A stretch of DNA of 64,000 bases. It comes from Jutongia hominis. Its GTDB lineage: Bacteria > Bacillota > Clostridia > Lachnospirales > Lachnospiraceae. Positions 1 through 8,943 of this stretch are shown one piece after another. The position numbers and the translations under genes were made by a program. The stretch is taken from NCBI RefSeq assembly GCF_014384965.1, contig NZ_JACRSW010000027.1, forward strand, positions 186,001-250,000, given 5' to 3'. The notes under the pieces were generated by a model. The model did not search any database and was not told the DNA's origin. It saw only the letters and a program-made list of their open reading frames with translations. How positions within the stretch are numbered: position 1 is the first letter of the stretch; each line of letters opens with the position of its first letter.

Positions 1-2
1 AG

Positions 3-377
3 AAGATTTTGTTGAACAGAGAATTTCGTCTTGCGACAGGTGCATGGGTTTATAACTTTCCGGCCGGGTTGATCGATCAGGGGGAAGAACCACAGCAGAG
101 TGCTGCCCGTGAACTGAGAGAAGAGACCGGACTGACATTAGATAGAGTCTGTGATATCATTCCGATGAGTTATAGCGCGATTGGCTTTTCTAATGAAACC
201 AATGTATGTGTTGTTGGTATTGCGAGCGGAGCATTTCATCAAAGTACATCAGCAGTTGAAGAGATTGAAGCACGCTGGTATACAAAAGAAGAGGTCAGAC
301 AATTGATCGCAACACAGCCTTTTGCTGCCAGAACACAGGCATATTGTTATCTGTGGAGTCGTCAGGACAATGCGTAG
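3..377 (+). CDS. Nudix hydrolase, ADP-ribose pyrophosphatase-like (5' end outside window)
   Basis: The reading frame is open to the left edge, so only the C-terminal part of about 124 residues is present; the true start lies outside the window. A complete Nudix box is visible, starting at GLIDQGEEP and continuing to REETGL, which fits the Gx5Ex7REUxEExGU pattern that binds metal and hydrolyses nucleoside diphosphates linked to another group. The preceding stretch (FRLATGAWVYNFPAG) is typical of ADP-sugar pyrophosphatases, so ADP-ribose or a similar ADP-sugar is the likeliest substrate; that is inference from family resemblance. It ends 40 bp before the rhodanese/TtcA-like gene on the same strand and may be co-transcribed with it. 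Confidence 0.85.
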   Translation, partial: KILLNREFRLATGAWVYNFPAGLIDQGEEPQQSAARELREETGLTLDRVCDIIPMSYSAIGFSNETNVCVVGIASGAFHQSTSAVEEIEARWYTKEEVRQLIATQPFAARTQAYCYLWSRQDNA

Positions 378-417
378 CAATGGATCATGGAAAATTAAAA
401 AGATTTGAGGTACACAA

Positions 418-1560
418 ATGGCAGAACACAAAGAGATCACATGGAAAGAACTTAATGGAACACAGGAATACTTCTTATTAGATATCAGAGATAAAGCAGC
501 ATTTCAATATGGAAATGTAAAAAAATCTGTTAATATACCGATGGAAGAGTTAGAAGAGCGGATCAACGAGATTCCCAAGGATCAAAAGATCGCTGTTTAT
601 TGTAAAAGAGGCATGGTCAGTAAAGAAGCGGTGGAATTGTTATGCGAAAATGGACGGGATGCTTATGAACTCGAAGGCGGCTATTCGAAATATCTGTTAG
701 AGATGATGCAGGCGGAAGAAGAAAGCAGTACCGACCGGAAAGCAGATATTGAACGAAGCATACAAAAGAAGTTTCATAAAGAATTGTTTAGTAAATTTGC
801 AAAAGCGATCAACACATACGATCTGTTACAGGAGGGAGATAAAGTTGCTGTCTGTATTTCGGGTGGAAAAGATTCGATGCTAATGGCAAAATTATTTCAG
901 GAGATCAAAAGACATAATAAGTTTCAATTTGAACTTGTCTTTTTGGTTATGGATCCCGGTTACAGCCCGATGAACCGTCAGATGATCGAAAACAACGCAA
1001 AAATAATGGGAATTCCGCTTACAATCTTTGAAAGTAATATTTTTGAAGCGGTTTATGAGATTGAAAAGTCTCCATGCTATCTGTGTGCACGTATGAGAAG
1101 AGGATATCTTTACAGTAAGGCAAAAGAGCTTGGTTGTAATAAGATCGCACTCGGTCATCATTATGATGACGTGATCGAAACTATATTAATGGGGATGCTG
1201 TATGGTGGTCAGGTACAGACAATGATGCCGAAGTTACACAGTTCAAACTTTGAAGGAATGGAGCTGATCCGTCCGTTGTATCTGATCCGGGAGGATGATA
1301 TTAAAAAATGGCGTGATTACAATGATCTTCATTTTATTCAGTGTGCCTGTCGTTTTACGGATACCTGTACAACCTGTCGTGAGGATGGCAGTGTCGGTTC
1401 AAAGCGTATGGAGATTAAAAATCTGATCGCGCAGTTAAAGAAGACAAATCCTTATGTGGAAAGCAATATTTTTAAGAGTGTGGAAAATGTTAATCTGAGC
1501 ACAGTCATTGCATATAAGAAAGACGGTGTGAAACATTTCTTTGCGGATGAATATCAATAG
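418..1560 (+). CDS. Rhodanese domain fused to TtcA-like tRNA thiolation PP-loop protein
   Basis: 380 residues with two parts. Residues 1-100 form a rhodanese-like domain (LLDIRD near 20; candidate persulfide cysteine C62 in VYCKRG). Residues 120-380 form an ATP pyrophosphatase of the TtcA/TtuA type: PP-loop SGGKDS at 148-153, a CxxC pair at C220/C223, LGHHYDD near 245-251 and a cysteine-rich segment from C309 onward. Family knowledge: such enzymes adenylate a tRNA base and insert sulfur, often with an Fe-S cluster. The fused rhodanese probably supplies sulfur as a persulfide, which is inference. The exact tRNA position modified cannot be told from sequence. The start has only a modest RBS (aaagatttgagg, 7 bases upstream). 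Confidence 0.85.
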   Translation: MAEHKEITWKELNGTQEYFLLDIRDKAAFQYGNVKKSVNIPMEELEERINEIPKDQKIAVYCKRGMVSKEAVELLCENGRDAYELEGGYSKYLLEMMQAEEESSTDRKADIERSIQKKFHKELFSKFAKAINTYDLLQEGDKVAVCISGGKDSMLMAKLFQEIKRHNKFQFELVFLVMDPGYSPMNRQMIENNAKIMGIPLTIFESNIFEAVYEIEKSPCYLCARMRRGYLYSKAKELGCNKIALGHHYDDVIETILMGMLYGGQVQTMMPKLHSSNFEGMELIRPLYLIREDDIKKWRDYNDLHFIQCACRFTDTCTTCREDGSVGSKRMEIKNLIAQLKKTNPYVESNIFKSVENVNLSTVIAYKKDGVKHFFADEYQ

Positions 1561-1654
1561 GAACAGGTTATTTTGTGACCTGGCATTATTTGTGATCATA
1601 CTTTTTGTGATATTTTCATATAAATAGAGCAAGGGTTCATGGCAGGTAACGTCT

Positions 1655-2602
1655 ATGAAGCGTAAAATAGGAATTCTTTTTGCGTATTTAGTGATCGTGT
1701 TTTTTGTTTTTTCCCCGGAAACGGTTTGTCAGGGAGCAAAGACCGGATTGTTGTTATGGTTTCAGACCGTTCTTCCGGCATTGCTCCCTTTTATGATCGT
1801 ATCCGGTTTTTTTGTAAAGAAAAACATCACGGATTCCATCAATAAAATGGCAGCACCGTTTTTTACAGAAATGTTTCACATTTCAAGACCGGCATCTTAT
1901 CCGGCTTTGATCGGTATGCTTTCCGGGTATCCGATCGGAGCAAAAACAGTTGCGCAAATGTATGAAGAAAAACAGCTTGATAAAGCAGAAGCACAATATC
2001 TGCTTTGTTTTTGTAATAATGCAAGTCCGATGTTTCTGATTGAATTTATCGGAGTCGAGTGTATGCACCTGTCTTTTCCTATCACGGTTTTGGTGTTGAT
2101 CTATACAGCCGGATATTTAGGAAGCCTGATCGAACGGCATACCATGAAAAAAAGAAGTATAAAAAATGCAATACCAAGACATAATAACGACGGTAAACAA
2201 AAGAAGCAAAAAGAATCCCCATCATTGGTGGAAGCACTGGATGAGTGTATTCTGGATTCTTTTGTTACGATCACAAAAGTGGGGGGATATATTATTTTAT
2301 TTTCGATTTTTGCTAAAATCGTTGCGGATTGGTTACCGTTTTCTGCTATAATAAAATGGATTATGATTGGTCTGTTAGAGATTACAACAGGAGCAAGTAT
2401 GATAGCACATGCACCACTTGCTGAATGTATAAAAGATGCAGCGTTAGTCAGTCTTTGTGCTTTTGGCGGGTTTTCGGGTGCAGCACAGACAGCAAGTGTT
2501 ATCAGCAATACGGATCTTTCTGTCAGACGTTATCTTTATGTGAAATTCCGTCAGGCAGTTATTGCCGGTATACTTGCGCTTATCTTATTTTTCATTCTCT
2601 GA
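1655..2602 (+). CDS. ylbJ: YlbJ-like sporulation integral membrane protein (nucleoside-recognition family)
   Basis: 315 residues, strongly hydrophobic, with about eight candidate membrane segments. The segments LLLWFQTVLPALLPFMIVSG, the SGYPIGAK stretch and the FCNNASPMFL stretch are hallmarks of YlbJ-type proteins. In Bacillus YlbJ is a sporulation integral membrane protein under sigma-E control; here that role is inferred. It is shorter than the Bacillus protein (about 400 residues), which is common in Clostridia. Its neighbours (TtcA-like, phospholipase C-like) give no extra functional hint. Start ATG has a weak RBS (gcaggtaac). Confidence 0.8.
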   Translation: MKRKIGILFAYLVIVFFVFSPETVCQGAKTGLLLWFQTVLPALLPFMIVSGFFVKKNITDSINKMAAPFFTEMFHISRPASYPALIGMLSGYPIGAKTVAQMYEEKQLDKAEAQYLLCFCNNASPMFLIEFIGVECMHLSFPITVLVLIYTAGYLGSLIERHTMKKRSIKNAIPRHNNDGKQKKQKESPSLVEALDECILDSFVTITKVGGYIILFSIFAKIVADWLPFSAIIKWIMIGLLEITTGASMIAHAPLAECIKDAALVSLCAFGGFSGAAQTASVISNTDLSVRRYLYVKFRQAVIAGILALILFFIL

Positions 2603-2603
2603 C

Positions 2604-2690
2604 AGTCCGAAGAAATATACTCTCGGAATTTTCTAAACGAAAAAAACGTTCGAGAAAATTCGTTTTGAGAAGATACTAAGAGTACATAGA
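2604..2690. repeat. Imperfect palindrome carrying the TTCGTTTTGAGA motif (copy 1)
   Basis: The intergenic stretch after ylbJ folds on itself: the left arm (tactctcggaattttctaaa, ending in cgaa) is an imperfect reverse complement of the right arm (ttcgttttgagaagatacta, continuing agagta). The right arm recurs almost exactly before the M18 peptidase gene and in degenerate form at about 18.71 kb. It may act as a terminator-like structure or be a small mobile palindrome; no poly-T tract follows. Confidence 0.5.
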
Positions 2691-2708
2691 AGATAAAGGG
2701 AGGCTGTT

Positions 2709-3755
2709 ATGGGAGCATTTGCATCGCATATTATTTTTGGATGGGAAGGAAAGAAAAAGTGGCAGGAGTGTGGTATGCTGTCAGTCTGCCGGAAGCATCA
2801 GGGGATTTTTGAGATGGGCTGTCAGGGACCGGATCTTTTTTTATATAATCCCGCAATGCTTTTTAGTACATATGATAAGAATTTAGGAGAACGTATGCAT
2901 GTAGAAAAATGCGGACGTTTTATGGCATGTCTTGCGGATGTGATCAGACAGCAGGAAGAAAAAGAGGCAGTTGAGGTCGGACTGAGTTATCTGATGGGAC
3001 TGTTAGCACATTATACGTTAGATACTTCTTTGCACCCGTATGTTTATGCCAGAACAGGATATGATCCTGCTGATCCGTATGCACCAAAAGCTACAATGGG
3101 AATTCATTTCAGGCTCGAAGCAGCCATTGATGCAAACCTGATCGCGCAAAAGCTTGGAATCATGCCCAGTGCATTTTATCCGGAAAAGACGATGCACGCA
3201 GAAAAAAAAGAAAAGACTTCTGTCGCAGAAATGATTGCACAGTCAGTCAGTTGTTGTTATCATCTGAATCTGAAAAAAGAAGCGGTTTTGGATTCGATGT
3301 TTATGATGCAGCATATTGTTCCACAGTTTTTTGACAGGACAGGCAGACGGAAAAAATATCTGTCGAAGTTTGAATTCCCAATCTGGGAGGATGGACTTTT
3401 CAGCAATCTGTTTGTGGAGGATGCGTATGTAGGAAAGCATGGTATTATGAATGGAAGGAATGCGACATGGTATCATCCATGGAATCTGAATATCGTATCG
3501 AAAGCATCTGTCTGGGAAATATATGAAGAGGCATTAGAGCAATATGATCATTATGTACAGGTATGGCAGCCTTATTTTCAAAAACTCTTGCAAAAAATAA
3601 TGAACAACTATTCCAAACAGGTGTATAATGGTCAGGCAGATCAAAAAGCATGGCATGATCTGATCGTTGACTGTGTTGCTAAGACAGGCTGTTATTCCTA
3701 TCATAGCGGTTTGCCTGTCGAACAGCCAAAGAACGTCGATAGGATCATTTTGTAG
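2709..3755 (+). CDS. Zinc-dependent phospholipase C-like protein
   Basis: 348 residues. The N-terminus (MGAFASHIIFG, then GPDLFLYNP) and the HYTLDTSLHPYVY segment match the zinc-dependent phospholipase C family (PF00882-like), where His and Asp residues bind the metal. Family members include both true phospholipases and uncharacterised cytoplasmic proteins. There is no obvious signal peptide, so this copy is likely intracellular and its substrate is unknown. RBS agggaggctgtt lies just before the ATG. It sits between two copies of a palindromic repeat and is followed by an aminopeptidase gene. Confidence 0.75.
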   Translation: MGAFASHIIFGWEGKKKWQECGMLSVCRKHQGIFEMGCQGPDLFLYNPAMLFSTYDKNLGERMHVEKCGRFMACLADVIRQQEEKEAVEVGLSYLMGLLAHYTLDTSLHPYVYARTGYDPADPYAPKATMGIHFRLEAAIDANLIAQKLGIMPSAFYPEKTMHAEKKEKTSVAEMIAQSVSCCYHLNLKKEAVLDSMFMMQHIVPQFFDRTGRRKKYLSKFEFPIWEDGLFSNLFVEDAYVGKHGIMNGRNATWYHPWNLNIVSKASVWEIYEEALEQYDHYVQVWQPYFQKLLQKIMNNYSKQVYNGQADQKAWHDLIVDCVAKTGCYSYHSGLPVEQPKNVDRIIL

Positions 3756-3811
3756 TGTGTATACGGTGTATATGACGAGAAAATGGAAACAGTACATCGG
3801 AAATCCATCCG

Positions 3812-3842
3812 AAAGGATTCGTTTTGAGAAGATACCGAGAGT
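3812..3842. repeat. TTCGTTTTGAGA repeat (copy 2)
   Basis: About 28 bases (attcgttttgagaagata followed by ccgagagtacat) repeat the right arm of the palindrome at 2604-2690 with two substitutions. The left arm here is only partly complementary. It lies just upstream of the M18 peptidase gene, as copy 1 lies upstream of the phospholipase-like gene, so it may be a promoter-region or insulator element. Confidence 0.5.
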
Positions 3843-3869
3843 ACATTATAACAGGAATGGAGGATTTTT

Positions 3870-5246
3870 ATGAGAGAAAATGTTTGGAAGAATTACAATG
3901 AAAAAGAGAAAGAAGAGTTAGAAAAGCTTTGTGCCGATTATATGCAATTTTTGTCTGACTGTAAGACAGAGCGTGAATGCGTAAAAGATATCGTACAAAG
4001 AGCAAAACTTGCAGGATACAAAAGTTTAGAAGAAGTAATGGAACAGAAAAAGAGATTAAAATCCGGTGATAAGGTTTATGCGGTATGTATGCAAAAAGCA
4101 GTAGCACTTTTTTGCATTGGTACAGAACCGATGGAGAAAGGACTTAACATTCTCGGCGCACATATTGATTCCCCAAGACTCGATGTCAAGCAGAATCCGT
4201 TGTATGAAGATGGTGATATGGCATATTTGGATACACATTATTATGGTGGAATTAAAAAATACCAATGGGTGACTTTGCCTTTGGCAATCCACGGAGTTGT
4301 AGTCAAAAAAGATGGAAGCAGTGTGCAGATCCATATCGGTGAAAAGGAAGAAGATCCGGTATTTTGTGTATCAGATCTTTTGATCCATTTAGCAGGAGAA
4401 CAGATGGAAAAGAAGGCAGGCAAAGTGATTGAAGGAGAAAATCTCGATCTTTTAGTAGGAAGCATACCATTAGAATCAGAAGAAAAAGATGCCGTAAAAA
4501 AAGGTGTTCTTGCAATCCTTTCAAAAGAATATGGAATGGAAGAGGAAGATTTTATCTCTGCAGAGTTAGAAATCGTACCGGCAGGCAAGGCAAGAGAACT
4601 TGGATTTGACCGCAGTATGATCCTGTCATATGGACAGGATGACAGAGTTTGTGCATTTACATCATTAGATGCTATGTTAGCTGTCGATGCACCAAAAAGA
4701 ACTTCCTGCTGTCTTTTGGTAGATAAAGAAGAGATCGGAAGTGTGGGTGCTACCGGAATGCGTTCCCGTTTTTTTGAGAACAGCCTGGCAGAAGTTATGG
4801 CATTGACCGGGGAATATCAGGAATTGACACTTCGTCGTGCATTAAAGAACAGTAAAATGCTTTCATCTGATGTCAATGCCGGATTTGATCCGTTATATGC
4901 AGCTTCCTTTGATAAGAAGAATGCTTCTTATTGTGGAAGTGGTATGGTTATCTCAAAATATACAGGAAGTCGTGGAAAATCCGGGTCGAATGATGCAAAT
5001 GCAGAATATTTAGCACAGCTTCGCAATATTTTTGATCAGAATCATGCACATTACCAGACAGCAGAGCTTGGAAAAGTTGATGCAGGCGGTGGCGGAACGA
5101 TTGCATATATTGCAGCCCTGTATGGTATGAATGTGATTGATTGCGGTGTTGCTGTTCTTAGTATGCATGCACCATGGGAAGTAACGAGCAAAGCAGATGT
5201 TTATGAAGCACAGAAATGTTATGTAGCTTTTCTGCAAAATGCATAA
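3870..5246 (+). CDS. M18 family zinc aminopeptidase
   Basis: 458 residues, the normal length for the M18 (aspartyl aminopeptidase) family. Metal and substrate motifs are visible: GAHIDSPRLDVKQNP near residue 95, LVDKEEIGSVGATG near 285-300, and SMHAPWE near the C-terminus. Such enzymes form large cytoplasmic dodecamers that remove N-terminal acidic or other residues from peptides. RBS ggaggattttt is well placed. It is transcribed towards the convergent D,D-carboxypeptidase gene, with 43 bp between the stops. Confidence 0.9.
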   Translation: MRENVWKNYNEKEKEELEKLCADYMQFLSDCKTERECVKDIVQRAKLAGYKSLEEVMEQKKRLKSGDKVYAVCMQKAVALFCIGTEPMEKGLNILGAHIDSPRLDVKQNPLYEDGDMAYLDTHYYGGIKKYQWVTLPLAIHGVVVKKDGSSVQIHIGEKEEDPVFCVSDLLIHLAGEQMEKKAGKVIEGENLDLLVGSIPLESEEKDAVKKGVLAILSKEYGMEEEDFISAELEIVPAGKARELGFDRSMILSYGQDDRVCAFTSLDAMLAVDAPKRTSCCLLVDKEEIGSVGATGMRSRFFENSLAEVMALTGEYQELTLRRALKNSKMLSSDVNAGFDPLYAASFDKKNASYCGSGMVISKYTGSRGKSGSNDANAEYLAQLRNIFDQNHAHYQTAELGKVDAGGGGTIAYIAALYGMNVIDCGVAVLSMHAPWEVTSKADVYEAQKCYVAFLQNA

Positions 5247-5289
5247 TGCATAATGACAGCTTGCTGCTATCCGTTTGGCTTTAGCACAT

Positions 5290-6546
5290 TTATGTTAGAC
5301 TGTTAAAGAAAAAGCATTGTAATAGAAGTTTTGCAAAATAAGAAAAAGAACGTGAACGGATCGTCTCTTTTGCAATGATCGGATATTTTTCTAAAATGGT
5401 CCGGTTGACCGATATCGTATCATATCCTATGATATCGCCCTGTCGGATCGGAGCAGAAGGATTTTTTGGGATTTGTCGCTGAATCGTTAAAGTATCATCA
5501 TAGGATAACGGATAAGTTATTTGGGATGGAATCGAAGAGGTCAGGGAAAGCGTGTTCTTAACAGCGTTTTGAATCGGAATGACAGAATCGTAAGATGGAA
5601 TGGAAACAGTTACATTTTGAAAGTGGGAAAAACCATAATCCATCAAGACTTTCGTGTCATTCCATTTATACGTTTTGTGGGGCGGCCAGCCACAGGCAAG
5701 CACGCTTGATATCAGTATATGTCCGTCTTTTTTTGCAGCACCGGCAAAGCAATATCCGGCACGGTTGGTAAATCCGGTTTTGATACCGAGTGCACCGGCA
5801 TAGGAAGAAAGAAAAACGTCATGGTTATGTACCTGATATTGACGTGTGTTGTTGCAATTAGAGAACAAGTGAGATTTTGCCTGAATGATCTGCAGGAATT
5901 GTTTGTTTTGCATGGCATATCGTGCGATCATACATAATTCTTTGGCAGTTGTATAATGTTGTTTGTCATCTAAACCGTTTGGTGTGACAAAATGTGTCCG
6001 GGTACAGCCGAGTTCGGAAGCTTTTTGATTCATCATGGCAGCAAATCCTTTGACAGAGCCGCCGATGGCTTCTGCGATTGCAACAGCAGTATCGTTATGG
6101 GATTCTAACATCAAAGAATACAGAAGATCTTTTAGATAAAACGTATCACCGGTCTGCATGTTGAGTTGTACATCCGGCATTGAAGCTGCATAGGAAGAAA
6201 CAGGAATCCTGTCATTTTTCTCGGCATTTTCCAAAGCAAGGATACAGGTCATGATCTTGGTGGTGCTTGCCATGGGAAGCTTTTTATCTTCCTGTTTGCC
6301 GTATAAAACACGACCGGTAGCCGCATCCATCAGACAACAGGCTTTGGCGTTTAAGGAGGAAAGTTTTATATCCTGTTTTTTTACATAGGAAGAGCCGGAG
6401 ATTTTTTTTGTTGCAATCGCTTTTGTCTGTTTTGTGTTAGAAAATGGCGGATATGTCCGCAGGCTGGAGTTAAGAGAACGGGTTGTAACCAAAAAGAGCA
6501 GAAGCAGACTGAAAAAAAGTAAAAAATAACTTATTATTTTTTGCAT
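5290..6546 (-). CDS. D-alanyl-D-alanine carboxypeptidase (S11 family)
   Basis: 418 residues. An N-terminal hydrophobic segment (YFLLFFSLLLLFLVTT) is a signal anchor or signal peptide. The three penicillin-binding motifs are present: SxxK as STTK in PMASTTKIM, SxN as SHN in LESHNDTA, and KTG in GIKTGFTNRAG. The product trims the terminal D-Ala of peptidoglycan stem peptides, outside the membrane. The C-terminal part after about residue 310 resembles the beta-sandwich domain of DacF/DacA proteins. RBS gaaatgagg precedes the start. Vegetative or sporulation-specific role cannot be decided. Confidence 0.92.
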   Translation of the reverse strand: MQKIISYFLLFFSLLLLFLVTTRSLNSSLRTYPPFSNTKQTKAIATKKISGSSYVKKQDIKLSSLNAKACCLMDAATGRVLYGKQEDKKLPMASTTKIMTCILALENAEKNDRIPVSSYAASMPDVQLNMQTGDTFYLKDLLYSLMLESHNDTAVAIAEAIGGSVKGFAAMMNQKASELGCTRTHFVTPNGLDDKQHYTTAKELCMIARYAMQNKQFLQIIQAKSHLFSNCNNTRQYQVHNHDVFLSSYAGALGIKTGFTNRAGYCFAGAAKKDGHILISSVLACGWPPHKTYKWNDTKVLMDYGFSHFQNVTVSIPSYDSVIPIQNAVKNTLSLTSSIPSQITYPLSYDDTLTIQRQIPKNPSAPIRQGDIIGYDTISVNRTILEKYPIIAKETIRSRSFSYFAKLLLQCFFFNSLT

Positions 6547-6631
6547 AAAAATGCCTCATTTCTGCAAAAGCGTTTGATTATGTATATGAGATTTTGTGTA
6601 AAACAATTCCTAAGTATTTTTCAGAAAAGTA

Positions 6632-6660
6632 TTGCTATTTTTTCTCAAAAGAGATAGAAT
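6632..6660 (+). promoter_or_regulatory. Putative sigma-A promoter of the carboxyltransferase/Na+ pump operon
   Basis: TTGCTA (6632-6637), 17-base spacer, TAGAAT (6655-6660). It lies about 70 bases before the first gene of the operon, in the divergent gap with the carboxypeptidase gene. Confidence 0.5.
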
Positions 6661-6730
6661 AAGCTCGGTGTAAATTTGTTTTATAAATTGGCTTATGCCA
6701 AATAAATACTACTATATTGGAGGGCTGAAC

Positions 6731-8164
6731 ATGAGTAACACAAATGCTTTGTCAGCAAGAGACCGTATTGCGTCTTTAGTTGACGAAAACAGTTTTGTTG
6801 AAATTGGTGCAACAATTACAAAGAGAAGTACGGATTTCAACATGCAAGAGAAATCAGTACCTGCAGACGGTGTTATTACCGGCTATGGTTTGGTTTCAGG
6901 TACACCTGCCTATATTTATAGTCAGGATGCATCATCATTGAATGGATCAATTGGTGAGATGCATGCAAAGAAGATCGCACATGTATATGAGTTGGCTGTA
7001 AAGACAGGAGTTCCTGTTATCGGGCTGATCGATTGTGCAGGTATGCGTCTTCAGGAGTCTACGGACGCACTTGCGGGTTTTGGACAAATCTACAAGATGA
7101 AAGCAAAAGCATCCGGTATCGTTCCACAGATCAGTGCCGTTTTTGGTAACTGTGGTGGCGGAGTGGCTGTTATGACAGCAATGAGTGACTTTACATTTAT
7201 GGAAGCACAGAATGGTAAGCTTTTTGTGAGCTCACCAAACACGTTAGAGGGCAACTATACAGATAAGTTAGATACTGCATCTGCCGATTTCCAGAAGGCT
7301 GCATCAAATGTAGATGTTATTCTGGAAGGTGAGACAGAAGTATTAAATGCGATTCGTGAGTTGGTTTCTATTCTTCCGGAGAACAACAATGATACAGCAG
7401 GTTCTGATGAATGTATGGATGATTTAAACCGTCTTGTCCCTGACTTCGCAGCAGAAGCAGCAGATGCTGCACTTGCTTTGGAAGATATGAGTGACAACAA
7501 TTTCTTCTTAGAATTAAAAGCAGGATATGCAAAAGAAATGGTAACAGGTTTTGTATGTTTTGACGGTATGACAGTTGGAGCGATCGCAAATCGTACTGCT
7601 GTTTTTGATGAGAATGGTAAAGAAGTAGAGAAATTTGATGGTCGTCTTACAACAGCCGGTTGTGAGAAAGCAGCAGACTTTGTAAAGAAATGTGATGCAT
7701 TTAACATTCCTGTACTTACTTTGACAAATGTAGAAGGATATGCAACATCAGTGGAAGAAGAAACAACAATCGCAACAGCAGCTGCCAAATTGACAGCAGC
7801 ATTTGTGGAAGCTGATGTGCCAAAAGTAAATCTGATCGTAGGCAAAGCATATGGTTCAGCCTATATCACAATGAATTCAAAACATATTGGAGCAGATATG
7901 GTATTTGCCCTTCCAACAGCACAGATCGGAATGATGGATGCCAATGTAGCTGCCAAGATCATGTATGCAGATGATAAGGATGTCAACCTGAATGAAAAGG
8001 CTTCTGAATTTGCAGCCCAGTCCGGTACAGAGGCAGCAGCGGCAAGAGGATATATTGATTCTGTGATCGAGCCGGAAGCAGCAAGAAAGCAGGTTCTTTA
8101 TGCATTTGAGATGTTATTTACAAAGAGTGAATATCCTATTGGCAAGAAACATGGAACAATTTAA
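6731..8164 (+). CDS. Carboxyltransferase subunit (methylmalonyl-CoA/acyl-CoA type, 12S/MmdA-like)
   Basis: 477 residues from ATG 6731, which has GGAGG at 6719-6723; an upstream in-frame ATG at 6695 lacks an RBS. The protein has the two crotonase-fold halves of acyl-CoA carboxyltransferases, with glycine-rich oxyanion segments such as FGNCGGGVAVMTAMSDF. These subunits move a carboxyl group between biotin and an acyl-CoA such as methylmalonyl-CoA or malonyl-CoA. It is somewhat shorter than typical MmdA (about 510). No biotin carboxylase gene is nearby, so the enzyme should work in a decarboxylase or transcarboxylase, not in an ATP-dependent carboxylase. Acyl-CoA specificity cannot be read by eye. 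Confidence 0.85.
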   Translation: MSNTNALSARDRIASLVDENSFVEIGATITKRSTDFNMQEKSVPADGVITGYGLVSGTPAYIYSQDASSLNGSIGEMHAKKIAHVYELAVKTGVPVIGLIDCAGMRLQESTDALAGFGQIYKMKAKASGIVPQISAVFGNCGGGVAVMTAMSDFTFMEAQNGKLFVSSPNTLEGNYTDKLDTASADFQKAASNVDVILEGETEVLNAIRELVSILPENNNDTAGSDECMDDLNRLVPDFAAEAADAALALEDMSDNNFFLELKAGYAKEMVTGFVCFDGMTVGAIANRTAVFDENGKEVEKFDGRLTTAGCEKAADFVKKCDAFNIPVLTLTNVEGYATSVEEETTIATAAAKLTAAFVEADVPKVNLIVGKAYGSAYITMNSKHIGADMVFALPTAQIGMMDANVAAKIMYADDKDVNLNEKASEFAAQSGTEAAAARGYIDSVIEPEAARKQVLYAFEMLFTKSEYPIGKKHGTI

Positions 8165-8178
8165 GTAAGGAGAGTCAT

Positions 8179-8871
8179 ATGAAAAAGAGAATAGCTTTAT
8201 TGCTTTGTATGATCTCTTGTCTTGCTTTATTGGCAGGCTGCAGTCTGACAAAAGTAAACAAGAACCTGAATGAATCTGATTTGACAAAGAATACTGAAAC
8301 ATTTGTGTCTCAGTGGTTTGGTTATGACTTTGCATCTACTGTAAAGCAGTATGAAAGTCAGATGACAGAGGATGAAGTTACATCATACAAAGAGTATACA
8401 AAGATGCAGAAAAAGCATGGTGCTTTTAAGAAGATAGAGGATACTGAATACTCAGCAGCTTCTGATTCAGCATCTGTAAAAGAGACTGTTTCTACAGAAA
8501 AAGGCAGTAAGCTGGTTTTCACTGTCACATATGATGAAAAAGGTGAGATCAGCGACTGGAAAGTAGAAGAGTATAAGACCATTGGAGAGACAATGGGTAA
8601 AGCAGGATTGAATACGGTAATGAGTATGGCAATCGTATTTGCGGTACTGATCTTTATTTCTTTGATCATCAGTTGCTTTAAGTTTATCGGCAAGGCACAA
8701 AAGAAAGAAGAAAAGCCGGTTGAAACTGTTGTGGCAGCCGCACCGGTTGTAGAAGAAAATCTTACAGATGATCTGGAACTGGTTGCTGTTATCACAGCAG
8801 CGATCGCTGCAGCAAGCGAAAACGAATCTACAGATGGTTTGGTAGTTCGTTCTATTGTTCGTCGTTATTAA
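8179..8871 (+). CDS. Lipoprotein-type OadG (gamma subunit of Na+-translocating decarboxylase)
   Basis: 230 residues in three parts. Residues 1-21 are a lipoprotein signal ending in LLAGC (C21). Residues 22-140 form a hydrophilic domain that would be outside the membrane and resembles small DUF3887-like domains. Residues about 146-168 are one membrane segment (MSMAIVFAVLIFISLIISC), followed by a charged/Ala-rich linker and a C-terminus (DDLELVAVITAAIAAASE) typical of OadG. OadG anchors the soluble subunits to the beta-subunit pump in known decarboxylases. The lipid-anchored extracellular domain on top of OadG is unusual relative to classical gamma subunits. It is 14 bp after the carboxyltransferase gene. 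Confidence 0.8.
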   Translation: MKKRIALLLCMISCLALLAGCSLTKVNKNLNESDLTKNTETFVSQWFGYDFASTVKQYESQMTEDEVTSYKEYTKMQKKHGAFKKIEDTEYSAASDSASVKETVSTEKGSKLVFTVTYDEKGEISDWKVEEYKTIGETMGKAGLNTVMSMAIVFAVLIFISLIISCFKFIGKAQKKEEKPVETVVAAAPVVEENLTDDLELVAVITAAIAAASENESTDGLVVRSIVRRY

Positions 8872-8943
8872 TACGACAGGAAAGTAAAGTAGCAAAGAGA
8901 GAAGAAATTCTCAACGAATGAATGAGTATATGGAGGAAAAATC

